Source: JAJCYX01 sp965243825
GTDB taxonomy: Bacteria; Chloroflexota; Dehalococcoidia; Lucifugimonadales; Lucifugimonadaceae
NCBI GenBank assembly: GCA_965243825.1
Contig: CBDEVT010000001.1
Span: 1,426,001-1,490,000 of the forward strand
Length of the DNA: 64,000 bases
Direction of reading: 5' to 3'
Part shown: positions 18,723 to 27,212 of the stretch, in pieces
Layout of the letters: every line of letters begins with the position of its first letter
Numbering within the stretch: position 1 is the first letter of the stretch
Translations under genes and position numbers: made by a program
Notes under the pieces: model-generated
What the model saw: only the letters and a program-made list of their open reading frames with translations
What the model was told of the DNA's origin: nothing
The model's database searches: none

Positions 18723-21158
18723 TTAGACGTCCAGGTTTCGAACTTCCAACGCGTGTGTGCGAATGAAATCTCGTCGAGGCTCAACCTCTTCGCCCATGAG
18801 CGTCGAGAAGATGTCGTCGGCAGCCAGGACATCATCGGCGGTCACACGCAGCATCACGCGCTTTGCAGGATCCATGGTGGTCTCCCACAGCTGCTCCGGA
18901 TTCATTTCACCAAGTCCCTTGTAGCGCTGCACGCTCACGCCAGACCTGTCTGCATTCGACTCGAGCGCCTGTGGCAACTCAGCCCACGGAACGTTGTCTG
19001 CAACAACATTTCCGCCCTTTGTAAGTGTCAATTCGTTGGCGCGGACAAGGTGGCCAACCTGTTCGTACAGCCTTCGAGCTCGGCGCATAGAAGGGTGTTC
19101 GTAGATTTCACGTGTGACCGTGAAACCTTCGATCTCGTACGTAGGCTCTGGTGCCGGTTCAGCTTCTACTGCCGTTTCCTCTTCACTGAAAAGATCAGCC
19201 TGTTCAGGCCTTGGTGGGCGGAAGTCTAGAGACTGGTACTCGGGATTTTCCAGGAGTGCAAAGAAAACCTTCTGCGGCACGCCGAGCACGTCCGTGATAG
19301 CTGCCGCCTCGGCAAATTCTCGAACCGCTGATAGCGTTGGTCCGATCTTTGCGCCTTTGACTTCAACAGCAGCGTCAGCCTTGGCGGACACGACCATGTC
19401 ACCATAGACGCGTTCTGCCATCCAGGTGTCCAACTCGGTGTCTGAGTAGATCCAACGGCTCGAACGGCCTTTTGATGCTTTGTAGAGAGGCGGTTGTGCG
19501 ATGTACAGGTGCCCACCGCCAATCAGTTCAGGCATGTTGCGATAGAAGAAGGTAAGCAGAAGAGTGCGGATGTGAGCACCGTCCACATCTGCATCAGTCA
19601 TGATTATCACGCGGTGATATCGGAGGCGGTCCTCGTCATAGTCCTCGCCAAGTCCAGCGCCCGTTGCAGTGATGAGGGCGGCGATTTCGTCATGGGCCAG
19701 CATCTTCTCAGGGCGTGCCTTTTCGACGTTCAGGATCTTGCCCTTGAGCGGCAGAATTGCCTGGAACTGGCGGTCACGACCCTGCTTGGCAGAGCCTCCC
19801 GCTGATTCACCCTCAACGATGTACAGCTCGCTTTTACGGGGGTCTCTTTCTGCGCAGTCAGCCAGCTTGCCTGGCAATGATCCACCGTCCATGGCGTTCT
19901 TGCGGATCACCAGATCACGCGCTTTCTTGGCAGCTTCTCGTGCGCGTGCAGCAGTCAAAGCCTTATCCAGAATGCGCCTTGCATCGTCCGGGTTGTCCTC
20001 AAGGAACTCGGTCAGCGAACGTCCAACTATCTGCTCGACGGCTCCCTTTACTTCAGGGTTTCCGAGGCGGCCTTTGGTCTGGCCCTCGAACTGTGGATCT
20101 TTGACCTTCACGCTGACTACAGACAGCAAACCTTCGCGAACGTCATCGCCTGATAGCGATGAGACGTCTTCTTTGCCTGTGCCGAACACATTACTCTTGC
20201 GTCCGAGATCATTGATTACTCGGGTGAGGGCAGACCGGAATCCGGTTACGTGAGAACCACCATCACCGGTACGAATGACGTTCGCGAACGAAAGGCAATT
20301 TTCTACGAACGTTTCGTTGTACTGGAGTGCAACTTCAACGACGATGTCGTCAACGGTCTCGCTGGCGTACATGATGTTCTGGTGAACAGGATTACGTCGA
20401 CGGTTCAGGGAGCGTACGAAGCTGCGTACACCACCGTCGAAGAAGAACGTGATGTCGTTGCGGGGCCAAAGAGCTTCCTCGTGCCACTCTGACTGCAGAT
20501 GGATCTGCAAACCCTGATTCAGGTATGCCATCTCACGGAATCGGTTAGAGATCTGGTCCCAGTCATAGGTGATCTCAGGGAACACTTCCGAATCTGGCAT
20601 CCACGACACTGTAGTGCCGGTTCCCGGACGGTCTTCATCCGTCTGAGGCCGAATCTCCATGTCCCCAATCGTCTTGCCCCGGGCGTAACGCTGTGAGTGG
20701 ACCTTGCCACCTCGCCTGACCTCGACCAGCGTCCATTCGGACAAAGCGTTGACCACCGAAGCGCCTACACCGTGGAGGCCGCCAGAAACCTGGTAGCCCT
20801 TCCCGCCGAACTTCCCGCCGGCGTGCAGCGTAGTCATGACAGTTTCAAGTGCAGATTTTCCGGTGCGCGCATGAACGTCTACAGGTATGCCGCGGCCATC
20901 ATCGGAGACAGTCACGGAGCCATCTTTGTGAATAACTACTTCAACACCAGAAGCGAAACCGGCCATCGCTTCATCGACCGAGTTGTCGACGATTTCACGA
21001 ACCAGCTGAAATACGCCCTCAGGTCCGGTCGTGCCGATGTACATACCCGGGCGTTTTCTGACAGCCTCAAGTCCCTCCATCACTGTGATATCGGAAGCGC
21101 TGTAGTCAGCAGATCCGCGGTGAGATGATGGCGAAGACTTCTTGTTGGTTGTGGTCAT
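18723..21158 (-). CDS. gyrB: DNA gyrase subunit B
   Basis: This 811-residue ATPase subunit of gyrase supplies energy for negative supercoiling. The GHKL ATPase site is present (REIVDNSVDEAMAG, DDGRGIPVD, GLHGVGASVVNALS). The TOPRIM domain carries EGESAGGSAKQGRDR and DADVDGAHI. The C-terminal tail has RYKGLGEMNPEQLWETTMDP. Between TOPRIM and the tail is a long insert (about 560-730) like that of Gram-negative GyrB, which explains the length. The ATG at 21158, with GGAAA six bases upstream, is preferred; a GTG at 21182 would add eight residues. gyrA is not adjacent. Confidence 0.97.
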   Translation of the reverse strand: MTTTNKKSSPSSHRGSADYSASDITVMEGLEAVRKRPGMYIGTTGPEGVFQLVREIVDNSVDEAMAGFASGVEVVIHKDGSVTVSDDGRGIPVDVHARTGKSALETVMTTLHAGGKFGGKGYQVSGGLHGVGASVVNALSEWTLVEVRRGGKVHSQRYARGKTIGDMEIRPQTDEDRPGTGTTVSWMPDSEVFPEITYDWDQISNRFREMAYLNQGLQIHLQSEWHEEALWPRNDITFFFDGGVRSFVRSLNRRRNPVHQNIMYASETVDDIVVEVALQYNETFVENCLSFANVIRTGDGGSHVTGFRSALTRVINDLGRKSNVFGTGKEDVSSLSGDDVREGLLSVVSVKVKDPQFEGQTKGRLGNPEVKGAVEQIVGRSLTEFLEDNPDDARRILDKALTAARAREAAKKARDLVIRKNAMDGGSLPGKLADCAERDPRKSELYIVEGESAGGSAKQGRDRQFQAILPLKGKILNVEKARPEKMLAHDEIAALITATGAGLGEDYDEDRLRYHRVIIMTDADVDGAHIRTLLLTFFYRNMPELIGGGHLYIAQPPLYKASKGRSSRWIYSDTELDTWMAERVYGDMVVSAKADAAVEVKGAKIGPTLSAVREFAEAAAITDVLGVPQKVFFALLENPEYQSLDFRPPRPEQADLFSEEETAVEAEPAPEPTYEIEGFTVTREIYEHPSMRRARRLYEQVGHLVRANELTLTKGGNVVADNVPWAELPQALESNADRSGVSVQRYKGLGEMNPEQLWETTMDPAKRVMLRVTADDVLAADDIFSTLMGEEVEPRRDFIRTHALEVRNLDV

Positions 21159-21581
21159 GCTTTTCCGTTTCGTCTTGTTCACCTGAAATAGACCGCGATT
21201 GACAACTGACGCGGTGACGTTCGTTCGAAGCGGGGCTAATACCTTGATGCCAACATGCGGAGTCTCTGCGTCTCCGTTGGAGGCTCAGTTCTGAGCCACT
21301 TCATGACTGTGAGCAGCTTCAGTTCTGTGGACTGGGACTTCGCGCACGCGTGTGCCCGCGAGCCGTATAACCCTTGCAACCCCTTAATTCTACCATCGCC
21401 CAAGATTGGCTCCAACTTAGCGGCAGACGGATTTAGGCGTGTTGAAGGCTTGGCTGGACGGCAAATCAGTCCGATTGAGGCCGTTTCGCGGTTTCAGGTC
21501 TATAATCCGCCGCGCCGGAACCAACTCAAACGCCTGACCTTTGTACTCTACGGCCCCGGCCAAACTATCAGGAGTAGCCGC
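21159..21581. other. Divergent regulatory region between gyrB and the E1-alpha gene
   Basis: This 423-bp region must hold promoters for both flanking genes. A perfect -10 hexamer, TATAAT (21501-21506), points towards the E1-alpha gene and would give a leader of about 70 nt, but no good -35 box lies 16-18 bp before it. I cannot identify the gyrB promoter. A longer in-frame extension of the E1 reading frame starts at 21255, but it has no family similarity and is rejected. Confidence 0.45.
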
Positions 21582-22571
21582 TTGGATATCTCGAACGAAA
21601 CGCTGATGCTCATGCTCCGACGCATGTGGACAATTCGACACTTCGAAGAGAAGGTGATGGAGGTCCATAGTGCAGGTGAATTCACAGGAGCTGCTCACCC
21701 GTACATTGGTGAAGAGGCTGTGGCCGTTGGGGCATGCGCTGCTCTAAAGCCGACCGATTACATTGCGGGAAACCACCGTTCGCACGGTCATCCCCTTGCG
21801 AAAGGTGGAAGTATCAAAGGAGCAATGGCAGAGCTGTACGGCCGAGTGGATGGCTATTGCAAAGGCAAAGGCGGCTCCATGCACCTGGCTGATTTCTCCG
21901 TGGGAATCCTTGGAGAGTCGGGAATCGTCGCATCTTCGGTTCCGGTGGCGACCGGGGCAGCGCTTGCTGCTCACATCAGAGGCGAAGATTTCGTTTCGAT
22001 GGTCTTCTTCGGTGATGGAGCTTCAAACCAGGGTGCCTGTCATGAATCGATGAACCTCGCCGCACTCTGGAAGCTTCCGGTCATATTTCTCTGCGAGAAC
22101 AACCAGTTCGCGGTAACGACCTCATACAAAAACTCGGTTGCGGTCGACCACATCTCAGATCGCGCTCCTGCTTACAACATGCCGGGAGTGCTGGTTGACG
22201 GTCAGGACGCGATCGCTATGTACGAGGCGACATCTGAGGCTGTTGCACGAGCAAGAGCAGGCGAAGGCCCCACACTGATCGAAGGACTTACCTACCGTTA
22301 CGAAGAACATTCACTCGGTCTCGGACGTGTTCGCCGAGGCGAGTACAGGACCGAAGAGGCTATCGACGAATGGCGCAAGCGCGATCCACTGGTGATACAC
22401 ACCGAGCGACTGGTTGCCCAGGGCATAGCGACAGCAGAGGAGTGTGAAGCGATCAGCGCTGAGATCAAGGCAGAAGTGGAAGAGGCGGTTGAGTTTGCTC
22501 GCAACAGCCCGTTCCCTGAGGCTTCTGAACTGTTCGACGACATGTGGGCTGATCCGATACCGGCTCCATAG
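21582..22571 (+). CDS. Thiamine-dependent dehydrogenase E1 component, alpha subunit
   Basis: This 329-residue subunit of a pyruvate- or acetoin-dehydrogenase-type E1 binds thiamine diphosphate and decarboxylates a 2-oxo acid or cleaves acetoin. The ThDP motif GDGASNQG with a closing ENN (about 143-172) is intact. The KGGSMHL and GNHRSHGH segments are typical of PdhA/AcoA. The start is the TTG at 21582, chosen because an AGGAG (21570-21574) sits seven bases before it and the length then matches the family. The beta subunit follows after 79 bp. No E2 or E3 gene is adjacent, so the complex is completed from elsewhere. Confidence 0.92.
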   Translation: MDISNETLMLMLRRMWTIRHFEEKVMEVHSAGEFTGAAHPYIGEEAVAVGACAALKPTDYIAGNHRSHGHPLAKGGSIKGAMAELYGRVDGYCKGKGGSMHLADFSVGILGESGIVASSVPVATGAALAAHIRGEDFVSMVFFGDGASNQGACHESMNLAALWKLPVIFLCENNQFAVTTSYKNSVAVDHISDRAPAYNMPGVLVDGQDAIAMYEATSEAVARARAGEGPTLIEGLTYRYEEHSLGLGRVRRGEYRTEEAIDEWRKRDPLVIHTERLVAQGIATAEECEAISAEIKAEVEEAVEFARNSPFPEASELFDDMWADPIPAP

Positions 22572-22650
22572 TCGGAAAGGTAGTTGCCCAATCAACCAGA
22601 CGGGCAGAATCTTCAGCACCGAGAACTAGCAAGAATCCCGAGAAGAAAAA

Positions 22651-23616
22651 ATGGCGCAGACGGTATTTGTAGAAGCGATTAACCAGGCACTCATCGAAGA
22701 GATGGAACGTGACGAGAGCGTGTTCATCATGGGTGAAGATATCCGACGAGCAGTGTATGGAGCGACTGCAGAGTTGCTCGACAGGTTCGGCGAAAAACGG
22801 GTGCTGGACACCCCGCTTTCAGAGAATGGATTCTTCGGGGCAGCGATCGGATCATCGCTGGTAGGCATGCGGCCAGTGGTCGAAACGCTGACAAGCTTCA
22901 TGTGGGTTGCGATGGACCAGCTCATCAGCCAGGCCGCAAAAATGCGGTACATGTTCGGTGGCCAGGCAACGCTGCCTGTCGTCTTCAGGGCGACTATGTT
23001 CTACGGTGGCGGCTCTGCTGCGCACCACTCTGACCGCAGCTATCCGATGTTTATGAACATGCCGGGGCTGAAGGTGATCGTGCCTTCCAATCCCGCGGAC
23101 ATGAAAGGTCTTCTGAAGCAGTCGATCAGAGATAACGACCCGTGCATCGTCTTTGAGGATGGCACTCTGTTTGGATCTCGGGGTGAAGTTCCAGATGGAC
23201 AGGATGCGATTCCGTTTGGAGAGGCGCGTATCGCACGTGAAGGTAATGACGTGACCATCGTTGCTATCGCCGGTGCTGTCGGACAGGCAGAGCAAGCGGC
23301 AGATGATCTTTCTAACGAAGGTGTTTCCGCGGAGGTCATCGACCCTAGAACCCTCGTTCCTCTGGATAAAAAGGCGATACTTGATTCGGTCGAAAAGACG
23401 GGCCGTCTTGTCGTTGTAGACCCTGCTCACAAGGTGTGCAGTGCGGCCAGCGAGATCGCATCAATCGTCGCCCAAGAAGGTTTCTGGTCGCTACAGGCTC
23501 CGATCCAGAAAGTGGCATCAGAACAGGTGCACATCCCGTTCACACCTTCGCTCGAGCCACTTGTCTACCCGAGCCAGGACAAGATCAAAGACGCTGTACG
23601 GACAACGCTGGAGTAA
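22651..23616 (+). CDS. Thiamine-dependent dehydrogenase E1 component, beta subunit
   Basis: This 321-residue partner of the preceding gene has the PdhB/AcoB pattern: MGEDI at about 27, LDTPLSENGFFGAAIGSSL, and the C-terminal transketolase domain with DPRTLVPLD and VVVDPAHK. Together the two make a heterotetrameric E1. The ATG is preceded by GAGAAG. Its stop is three bases from the stop of the convergent ybeY gene, with no terminator visible between them. Whether the substrate is pyruvate, acetoin or a branched 2-oxo acid cannot be decided from the sequence. Confidence 0.93.
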   Translation: MAQTVFVEAINQALIEEMERDESVFIMGEDIRRAVYGATAELLDRFGEKRVLDTPLSENGFFGAAIGSSLVGMRPVVETLTSFMWVAMDQLISQAAKMRYMFGGQATLPVVFRATMFYGGGSAAHHSDRSYPMFMNMPGLKVIVPSNPADMKGLLKQSIRDNDPCIVFEDGTLFGSRGEVPDGQDAIPFGEARIAREGNDVTIVAIAGAVGQAEQAADDLSNEGVSAEVIDPRTLVPLDKKAILDSVEKTGRLVVVDPAHKVCSAASEIASIVAQEGFWSLQAPIQKVASEQVHIPFTPSLEPLVYPSQDKIKDAVRTTLE

Positions 23617-23619
23617 GTT

Positions 23620-24138
23620 CTACCTGGCCGATTCGCGAAATACGCGTTCAAGTACCGCATCGGTCTTAGAGAACATAATGCGTTCCTCGTCGGGTTCAGC
23701 GTGGTCGTAGCCGAGCAGATGCAACACGCCGTGAATTGTTAGCAATGCAAGCTCACGCTCGAACTTGATGGAACGTTCGTCAGCCTGGCGTTTCGTTTGC
23801 TCGAGCGAGATCACGATTTCACCCAGACGTTGCTGCTCGCCCGGCGCCAGGAACGGCGCGTCGTTGATGTCTGGAGGTGGCACTCCGTTGTGCCAGCCTT
23901 CAACGTCATTGAATGACAGGACATCAGTAACGGTGTCCTCACCGTTGAACCGGCGGTTCAGATCACGCAGAGTCTTATCGTCGCTTAGCAGCACTGTCAC
24001 CGCATCTGGTCCAGCGGTGTGTTCGGCATCAAGCGCGAATACAGCAGACCGCATAACCAGTGAGAGCACGGCATCGGACGCATCGATACCTGCATCGAGG
24101 ATCACTTCGACGCGTTTCGATTGATTCTCGTCAGTCAC
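23620..24138 (-). CDS. ybeY: Endoribonuclease YbeY (rRNA maturation factor)
   Basis: This 172-residue metalloprotein matures the 3' end of 16S rRNA and supports ribosome quality control. The zinc site HGVLHLLGYDH supplies H136, H140 and H146, as in the family. The upstream block DTVTDVLSFN, typical of YbeY, is present. It overlaps the end of the preceding 113-residue gene by 8 bp, so it is probably the last gene of a three-gene operon with VanZ-like and hypothetical proteins. Its usual neighbours phoH and era are absent. Confidence 0.95.
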   Translation of the reverse strand: MTDENQSKRVEVILDAGIDASDAVLSLVMRSAVFALDAEHTAGPDAVTVLLSDDKTLRDLNRRFNGEDTVTDVLSFNDVEGWHNGVPPPDINDAPFLAPGEQQRLGEIVISLEQTKRQADERSIKFERELALLTIHGVLHLLGYDHAEPDEERIMFSKTDAVLERVFRESAR

Positions 24139-24472
24139 CGCGTGAAGCCAGGCTGGCCTCTTCTTGCAACACGCGAATCCGTGAATGCAATGGCCCGAAT
24201 GCCGGGTCCGCGTCAGCGAGATCCGAAGCCACCAACGAAGCCCTGGATATGCCCTGCCGTATCTCAGCTGCCCGAAGGTGACCGACCTCCAGGTAGGTAC
24301 GTGCTTCGTATAGCGCAGGTATCAGCTCTTCGCCAATACGCCTTGCAAGCGATCTGTCGGCGGGAGGGATTGCCAGGGTTTCGGCAAACTGCACGGCATC
24401 TTCAAGCAGGCCAATAACCTGCTTTGCGTCGGGTAATTCAGTTTCTTTCTGCTTCTGATTCGGCATCTGCAC
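24131..24472 (-). CDS. Hypothetical helical protein
   Basis: I do not recognise this 113-residue protein. It is predicted to be all-helical and soluble, with Ala/Leu/Glu-rich segments (KQVIGLLEDAVQFAETLA, ELIPALYEARTYL, HSRIRVLQEEASLA). It has no signal peptide and no cysteine. It is interlocked with its neighbours. Its start lies 35 bp inside the VanZ-like gene, and its end overlaps ybeY by 8 bp. That argues that it is translated, probably with coupling. Confidence 0.6.
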   Translation of the reverse strand: MQMPNQKQKETELPDAKQVIGLLEDAVQFAETLAIPPADRSLARRIGEELIPALYEARTYLEVGHLRAAEIRQGISRASLVASDLADADPAFGPLHSRIRVLQEEASLASRGD

Positions 24473-24860
24473 CTTGCCGGTGTTTGCGGACTCTATCGAA
24501 TGCGAGCCAGAGAGTAACAGCCAGAACGGCTCCTAGCACGTCCCCGGCGAGATCAGTCGCACTGGCTGTCCGCCCCGGTACGAATGCCTGGTGAAACTCG
24601 TCTGACACTCCGTAAAGAAGACAGAAAATCACAGTATCCAGAGCAAGCAGGTTTTTACGCTTTGGAAGGTACATGCGGAGCGACGCATGAACCAGCGCTG
24701 CCAGCACAAAGTACAGGAATACGTGTGCCACGAAATCTGCCGCGGGCAGGAAATCGAAGAGTTCCTGGGTCTCTTCGAGATTCGAGGCCGGTTGAGATGA
24801 CAACAGGAATATCAGCGCTGCCCAACCGAGGGCTCCGCCCGTTATCAAGTTTCGTCTCAT
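24438..24860 (-). CDS. VanZ-like membrane protein
   Basis: This 140-residue protein has four membrane helices and the VanZ-family signature SDEFHQAFVPGRTASATDLAGDVLG in the third-to-fourth helix region (the E, H/Q, R and D residues are conserved). VanZ proteins are membrane proteins of poorly known function; one confers low teicoplanin resistance. The ATG at 24860 starts directly before the first helix. A TTG at 24911 would add 17 polar residues. It heads an operon with the hypothetical gene and ybeY. A second VanZ-like protein occurs at 41660. Confidence 0.85.
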   Translation of the reverse strand: MRRNLITGGALGWAALIFLLSSQPASNLEETQELFDFLPAADFVAHVFLYFVLAALVHASLRMYLPKRKNLLALDTVIFCLLYGVSDEFHQAFVPGRTASATDLAGDVLGAVLAVTLWLAFDRVRKHRQGADAESEAERN

Positions 24861-25001
24861 GAATTCAGCAACGTTCTTCCATCGGGCATGTCGATGCTGT
24901 GCTGTACACAAGGGTATACGCCCGCTTTCGCCGGGCGAGCCTCGTGAGGGAGTACCTGATGCAGCAAAAACGTTAAGGCCTGACTCGCTTGAGAATCTTG
25001 A

Positions 25002-25346
25002 CTAAGAAAACCACTCTGAATCGAATACCAGCTTCCCTGGTGTCCACCAGTCGTCGGGTCCTGCCTCGGACACTTTCTGCTGGTACGTCATCATCAGGTC
25101 ATTCCACTCCTCAGCCCTGGGAGCTTTCTCGGTATAGCCCTGGAAGTCACGGGCCGGATCGAAATCGTCGGGGGCCGTGTAGTACATAAACAGGTGGTTA
25201 CCAACGCGGAATATCTCCATCCGCTCGATGCCAATCCCCTTTAGAGATTCAATGACCTCGGGCCAGACATTGCGGTGGTACTCCTCGTATTTGGCGATGA
25301 TTTCCGGATCGTCTTTCAGGTCGAGGACCTGCCCAAAACTCTTCAT
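25002..25346 (-). CDS. rhaM: L-rhamnose mutarotase family protein
   Basis: This 114-residue protein matches the RhaM fold, a dimeric alpha-beta barrel that interconverts alpha and beta anomers of L-rhamnose. The diagnostic stretch YEEYHRNVWPEVIESLKGIGI holds the catalytic His (second H-x-x-x-W-P region), and FRVGNHLFMYY and a terminal WW-TPG are also typical. The ATG at 25346 is chosen because GAGAGGAAG lies just before it; a longer frame adds 13 residues. It is divergent from a second rhaM-like gene. No rhamnose isomerase or kinase is in the window. Confidence 0.85.
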   Translation of the reverse strand: MKSFGQVLDLKDDPEIIAKYEEYHRNVWPEVIESLKGIGIERMEIFRVGNHLFMYYTAPDDFDPARDFQGYTEKAPRAEEWNDLMMTYQQKVSEAGPDDWWTPGKLVFDSEWFS

Positions 25347-25540
25347 GTCTTCCTCTCCATCAAGTGAATAGCAGTTGGCGAACATGAGCTGTTCCTGCTA
25401 TCTAACGTGAGGTTTGCTGTTTTGTCACTATCGCCCCCGATCGCCATGTGCCTCCGCCAGGCCGCGCTGAACACCAGATGTGAAATAGAATCGGCCCGAT
25501 CATCCGCGCTGATCAGCCCTCACCCAACGGAGAGAAAAAC
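25347..25540. promoter_or_regulatory. Divergent promoter region of the two rhaM-like genes
   Basis: This 194-bp region separates the two divergent mutarotase genes. A TAGAAT hexamer at 25486-25491 points to the plus-strand gene and has the same form as the -10 box of groESL. No matching -35 box is present, so an activator may be needed. I see no clear operator dyad. Confidence 0.35.
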
Positions 25541-25864
25541 ATGAACCGAGTCGGATTCCAGATGAAGGTCAAACAGGAAGTTATTCCTGAGTACAAGGAA
25601 TGGCACCGCAAAGTGTGGCCGGAGATGCTGGATGCATTGCGCAGTCACGGTTGGCGGAACTATTCGCTATTCATGAGACCGGATGGCCTGATGTTTGGTT
25701 ACGTTGAGGTCGAGGAGTCGTTCGAAAAATCTCTCGAAGGCATGGCAGGCGAAGAGATCAATGCAAAGTGGCAGGAGTTGATGGCGCCGTACTTCGAGAT
25801 CCCCGAAGGTTCGTTTGCAGATCAAAACATGATCGAGCTTGAAGAGGTCTTCCACACGGACTGA
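25541..25864 (+). CDS. rhaM: L-rhamnose mutarotase family protein (second copy)
   Basis: This 107-residue RhaM homologue is only distantly similar to the divergent copy next door. It has the conserved KEWHRKVWPEMLDALRSHGW with the His and Trp-Pro of the active site, and YSLFMRPDGLMFGYVEVEE in the second strand pair. The ATG is preceded by GGAGAG. Two diverged copies, back to back, suggest that they handle different sugars, or that one has another aldose-like substrate. The stop lies 28 bp from the stop of the convergent WYL regulator gene. Confidence 0.88.
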   Translation: MNRVGFQMKVKQEVIPEYKEWHRKVWPEMLDALRSHGWRNYSLFMRPDGLMFGYVEVEESFEKSLEGMAGEEINAKWQELMAPYFEIPEGSFADQNMIELEEVFHTD

Positions 25865-25892
25865 GCAGCCGCTGGCCCATTAACTGCTTGGT

Positions 25893-26621
25893 CTAGTCTT
25901 TGATCTCGATGTTGTATTTCTCGATCTCTTCGAAGAGATCGCGCGGATCGCGTGGTTCGAACTTCAGAATCGGATCGACGCTTGCTCGCATGATCCTGTC
26001 CAGTCGGAAAACTCTGGCCGCCTTGCGTAGGTCGTCAAATGTGAGCAGGTACCAGAGCGGTGCCTGGACCAGGAGGCCATGCGGCGCCACGAGCCGCTCT
26101 GTGTGGTTGCCAAGCCGGTCCTGATAATTGAGACGCAGCGCTTTTCCTTCGAGAAAAGCCTCTTCACATACGGTGTACACCTCTGGATCGATAGGGCCGG
26201 AGCTCTCCACTGTGGCCACTTCTGGTGGCACCCCTACCACAACTCGTTTCAGAACACCGTCCAGGCGTTCTCGCCGATCCTTTGGCAAGGAATCGACCAC
26301 CTTTGCGAACGCGTTTGCAGGACCCGTGCTTGAAGGTATCGAACCAGACGATGTGCTCAGCCTCTGTGAGACCCACATGCCGAACAGTTCGTTGATGCTG
26401 AGGCCAAGTGGCGGCATCGAAAACTCCTGGCCAAGACGTAAGCCCCCGCTTCGTCCTGGCTCGCCATAGATCGGCACATCCTGCTCACGAAGCGCCGCGA
26501 TATCGCGATGAACAGTTCTTTCTGTCACATCGAAGCGAGCCGCGATCTCAGGAACCGTGACTGAAACCCGGCGACTTCGCATGTATTCAATCGTTGCGTA
26601 AAGGCGTTGAAGCCTCTGCAC
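25893..26621 (-). CDS. HTH/WYL-domain transcriptional regulator (YafY type)
   Basis: This 242-residue regulator has an N-terminal DeoR-like winged helix (residues 1-60, with VPEIAARFDVTERTVHRDIAAL). The C-terminal WYL domain carries APHGLLVQAPLWYLLTFDD and an arginine-bearing FRLDRI (about 180-215). WYL domains sense small ligands or nucleic acids. It is divergent from a small monooxygenase-fold gene, and a perfect palindrome lies 34 bp before its own start. It probably represses both itself and that gene, though this is inference. Confidence 0.9.
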   Translation of the reverse strand: MQRLQRLYATIEYMRSRRVSVTVPEIAARFDVTERTVHRDIAALREQDVPIYGEPGRSGGLRLGQEFSMPPLGLSINELFGMWVSQRLSTSSGSIPSSTGPANAFAKVVDSLPKDRRERLDGVLKRVVVGVPPEVATVESSGPIDPEVYTVCEEAFLEGKALRLNYQDRLGNHTERLVAPHGLLVQAPLWYLLTFDDLRKAARVFRLDRIMRASVDPILKFEPRDPRDLFEEIEKYNIEIKD

Positions 26622-26654
26622 GTCTGCCCCTCAACCTTTTCTATCTTCAAACCG

Positions 26655-26679
26655 AACCCTGACAGTGAATGTCAGGGTT
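26655..26679. promoter_or_regulatory. Perfect 25-bp palindrome, likely WYL-regulator operator
   Basis: AACCCTGACA (26655-26664), five bases, then TGTCAGGGTT (26670-26679): both 10-bp arms match exactly. It lies in the 232-bp gap between the WYL regulator and the divergent gene at 26854, at -34 relative to the regulator start. The geometry is that of a dimer-bound operator. A TAGAAC at 26812-26817 may be the -10 box of the divergent gene. Confidence 0.75.
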
Positions 26680-26853
26680 AGCCGGTAGTCTCTCGCCTGT
26701 CAAACCAGGTCACATTATCTGAATGCGATCTGTCAGCGACAACAAAGTGTCATTCGCATGGACCAGGACGCTGCCTCGTATCGATATCTGTGGTCAGAAC
26801 CCGGAACCGGCTAGAACATCAGAGAGCCTGCATGCAGCTATAGAGGATCAGAA

Positions 26854-27180
26854 ATGTCCGAGAATCACCATAATCACGTGCTCGAACTATTCACTTTCAA
26901 GCTGAAACCATCAATTACTGAAGATGAGTTCATTTCAGCAAGCGAAAGTTTCAGCGATTGGGCTAGACGACAGCCCGGTTTCGTTTCACGAAAACTCTCT
27001 CACAGCCGCGAAGAAGACACCTATGTGGATGTCCTTTACTGGGAATCGATGGCAGCAGCAGAACTCGCATCGATCGTAGCCGTAGATTCCACAGAGTGTG
27101 CACCGATGTTCGAGATGGCGGAGGAAAACTCGGTCAAGATGCTGAGAGCAGGACCGGTCACAGCCGCCATCGCGGTGTAA
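26854..27180 (+). CDS. Small antibiotic-monooxygenase/Dabb-fold protein
   Basis: This 108-residue protein has the beta-alpha-beta layout of the dimeric alpha-beta barrel (ABM/Dabb) superfamily. It has a first strand (HVLELFTFKLKP), a helix, the conserved QPGFVSRKL turn, and a strand with DVLYWESMAAAELA. Members are oxygenases, stress proteins or enzymes of aldehyde and quinone metabolism; the activity here cannot be assigned. The ATG follows GAGGATC. Its position opposite the WYL regulator and its palindrome suggests that it is that regulator's target. Confidence 0.75.
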   Translation: MSENHHNHVLELFTFKLKPSITEDEFISASESFSDWARRQPGFVSRKLSHSREEDTYVDVLYWESMAAAELASIVAVDSTECAPMFEMAEENSVKMLRAGPVTAAIAV

Positions 27181-27212
27181 TCACAGGAACTCATCTGATT
27201 GCAGGTCGATGA

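Noticed and set aside
21255..21581. Extended N-terminus of the E1-alpha reading frame
   Set aside because: The extra 109 residues match nothing in the family, and a strong AGGAG precedes the TTG at 21582.
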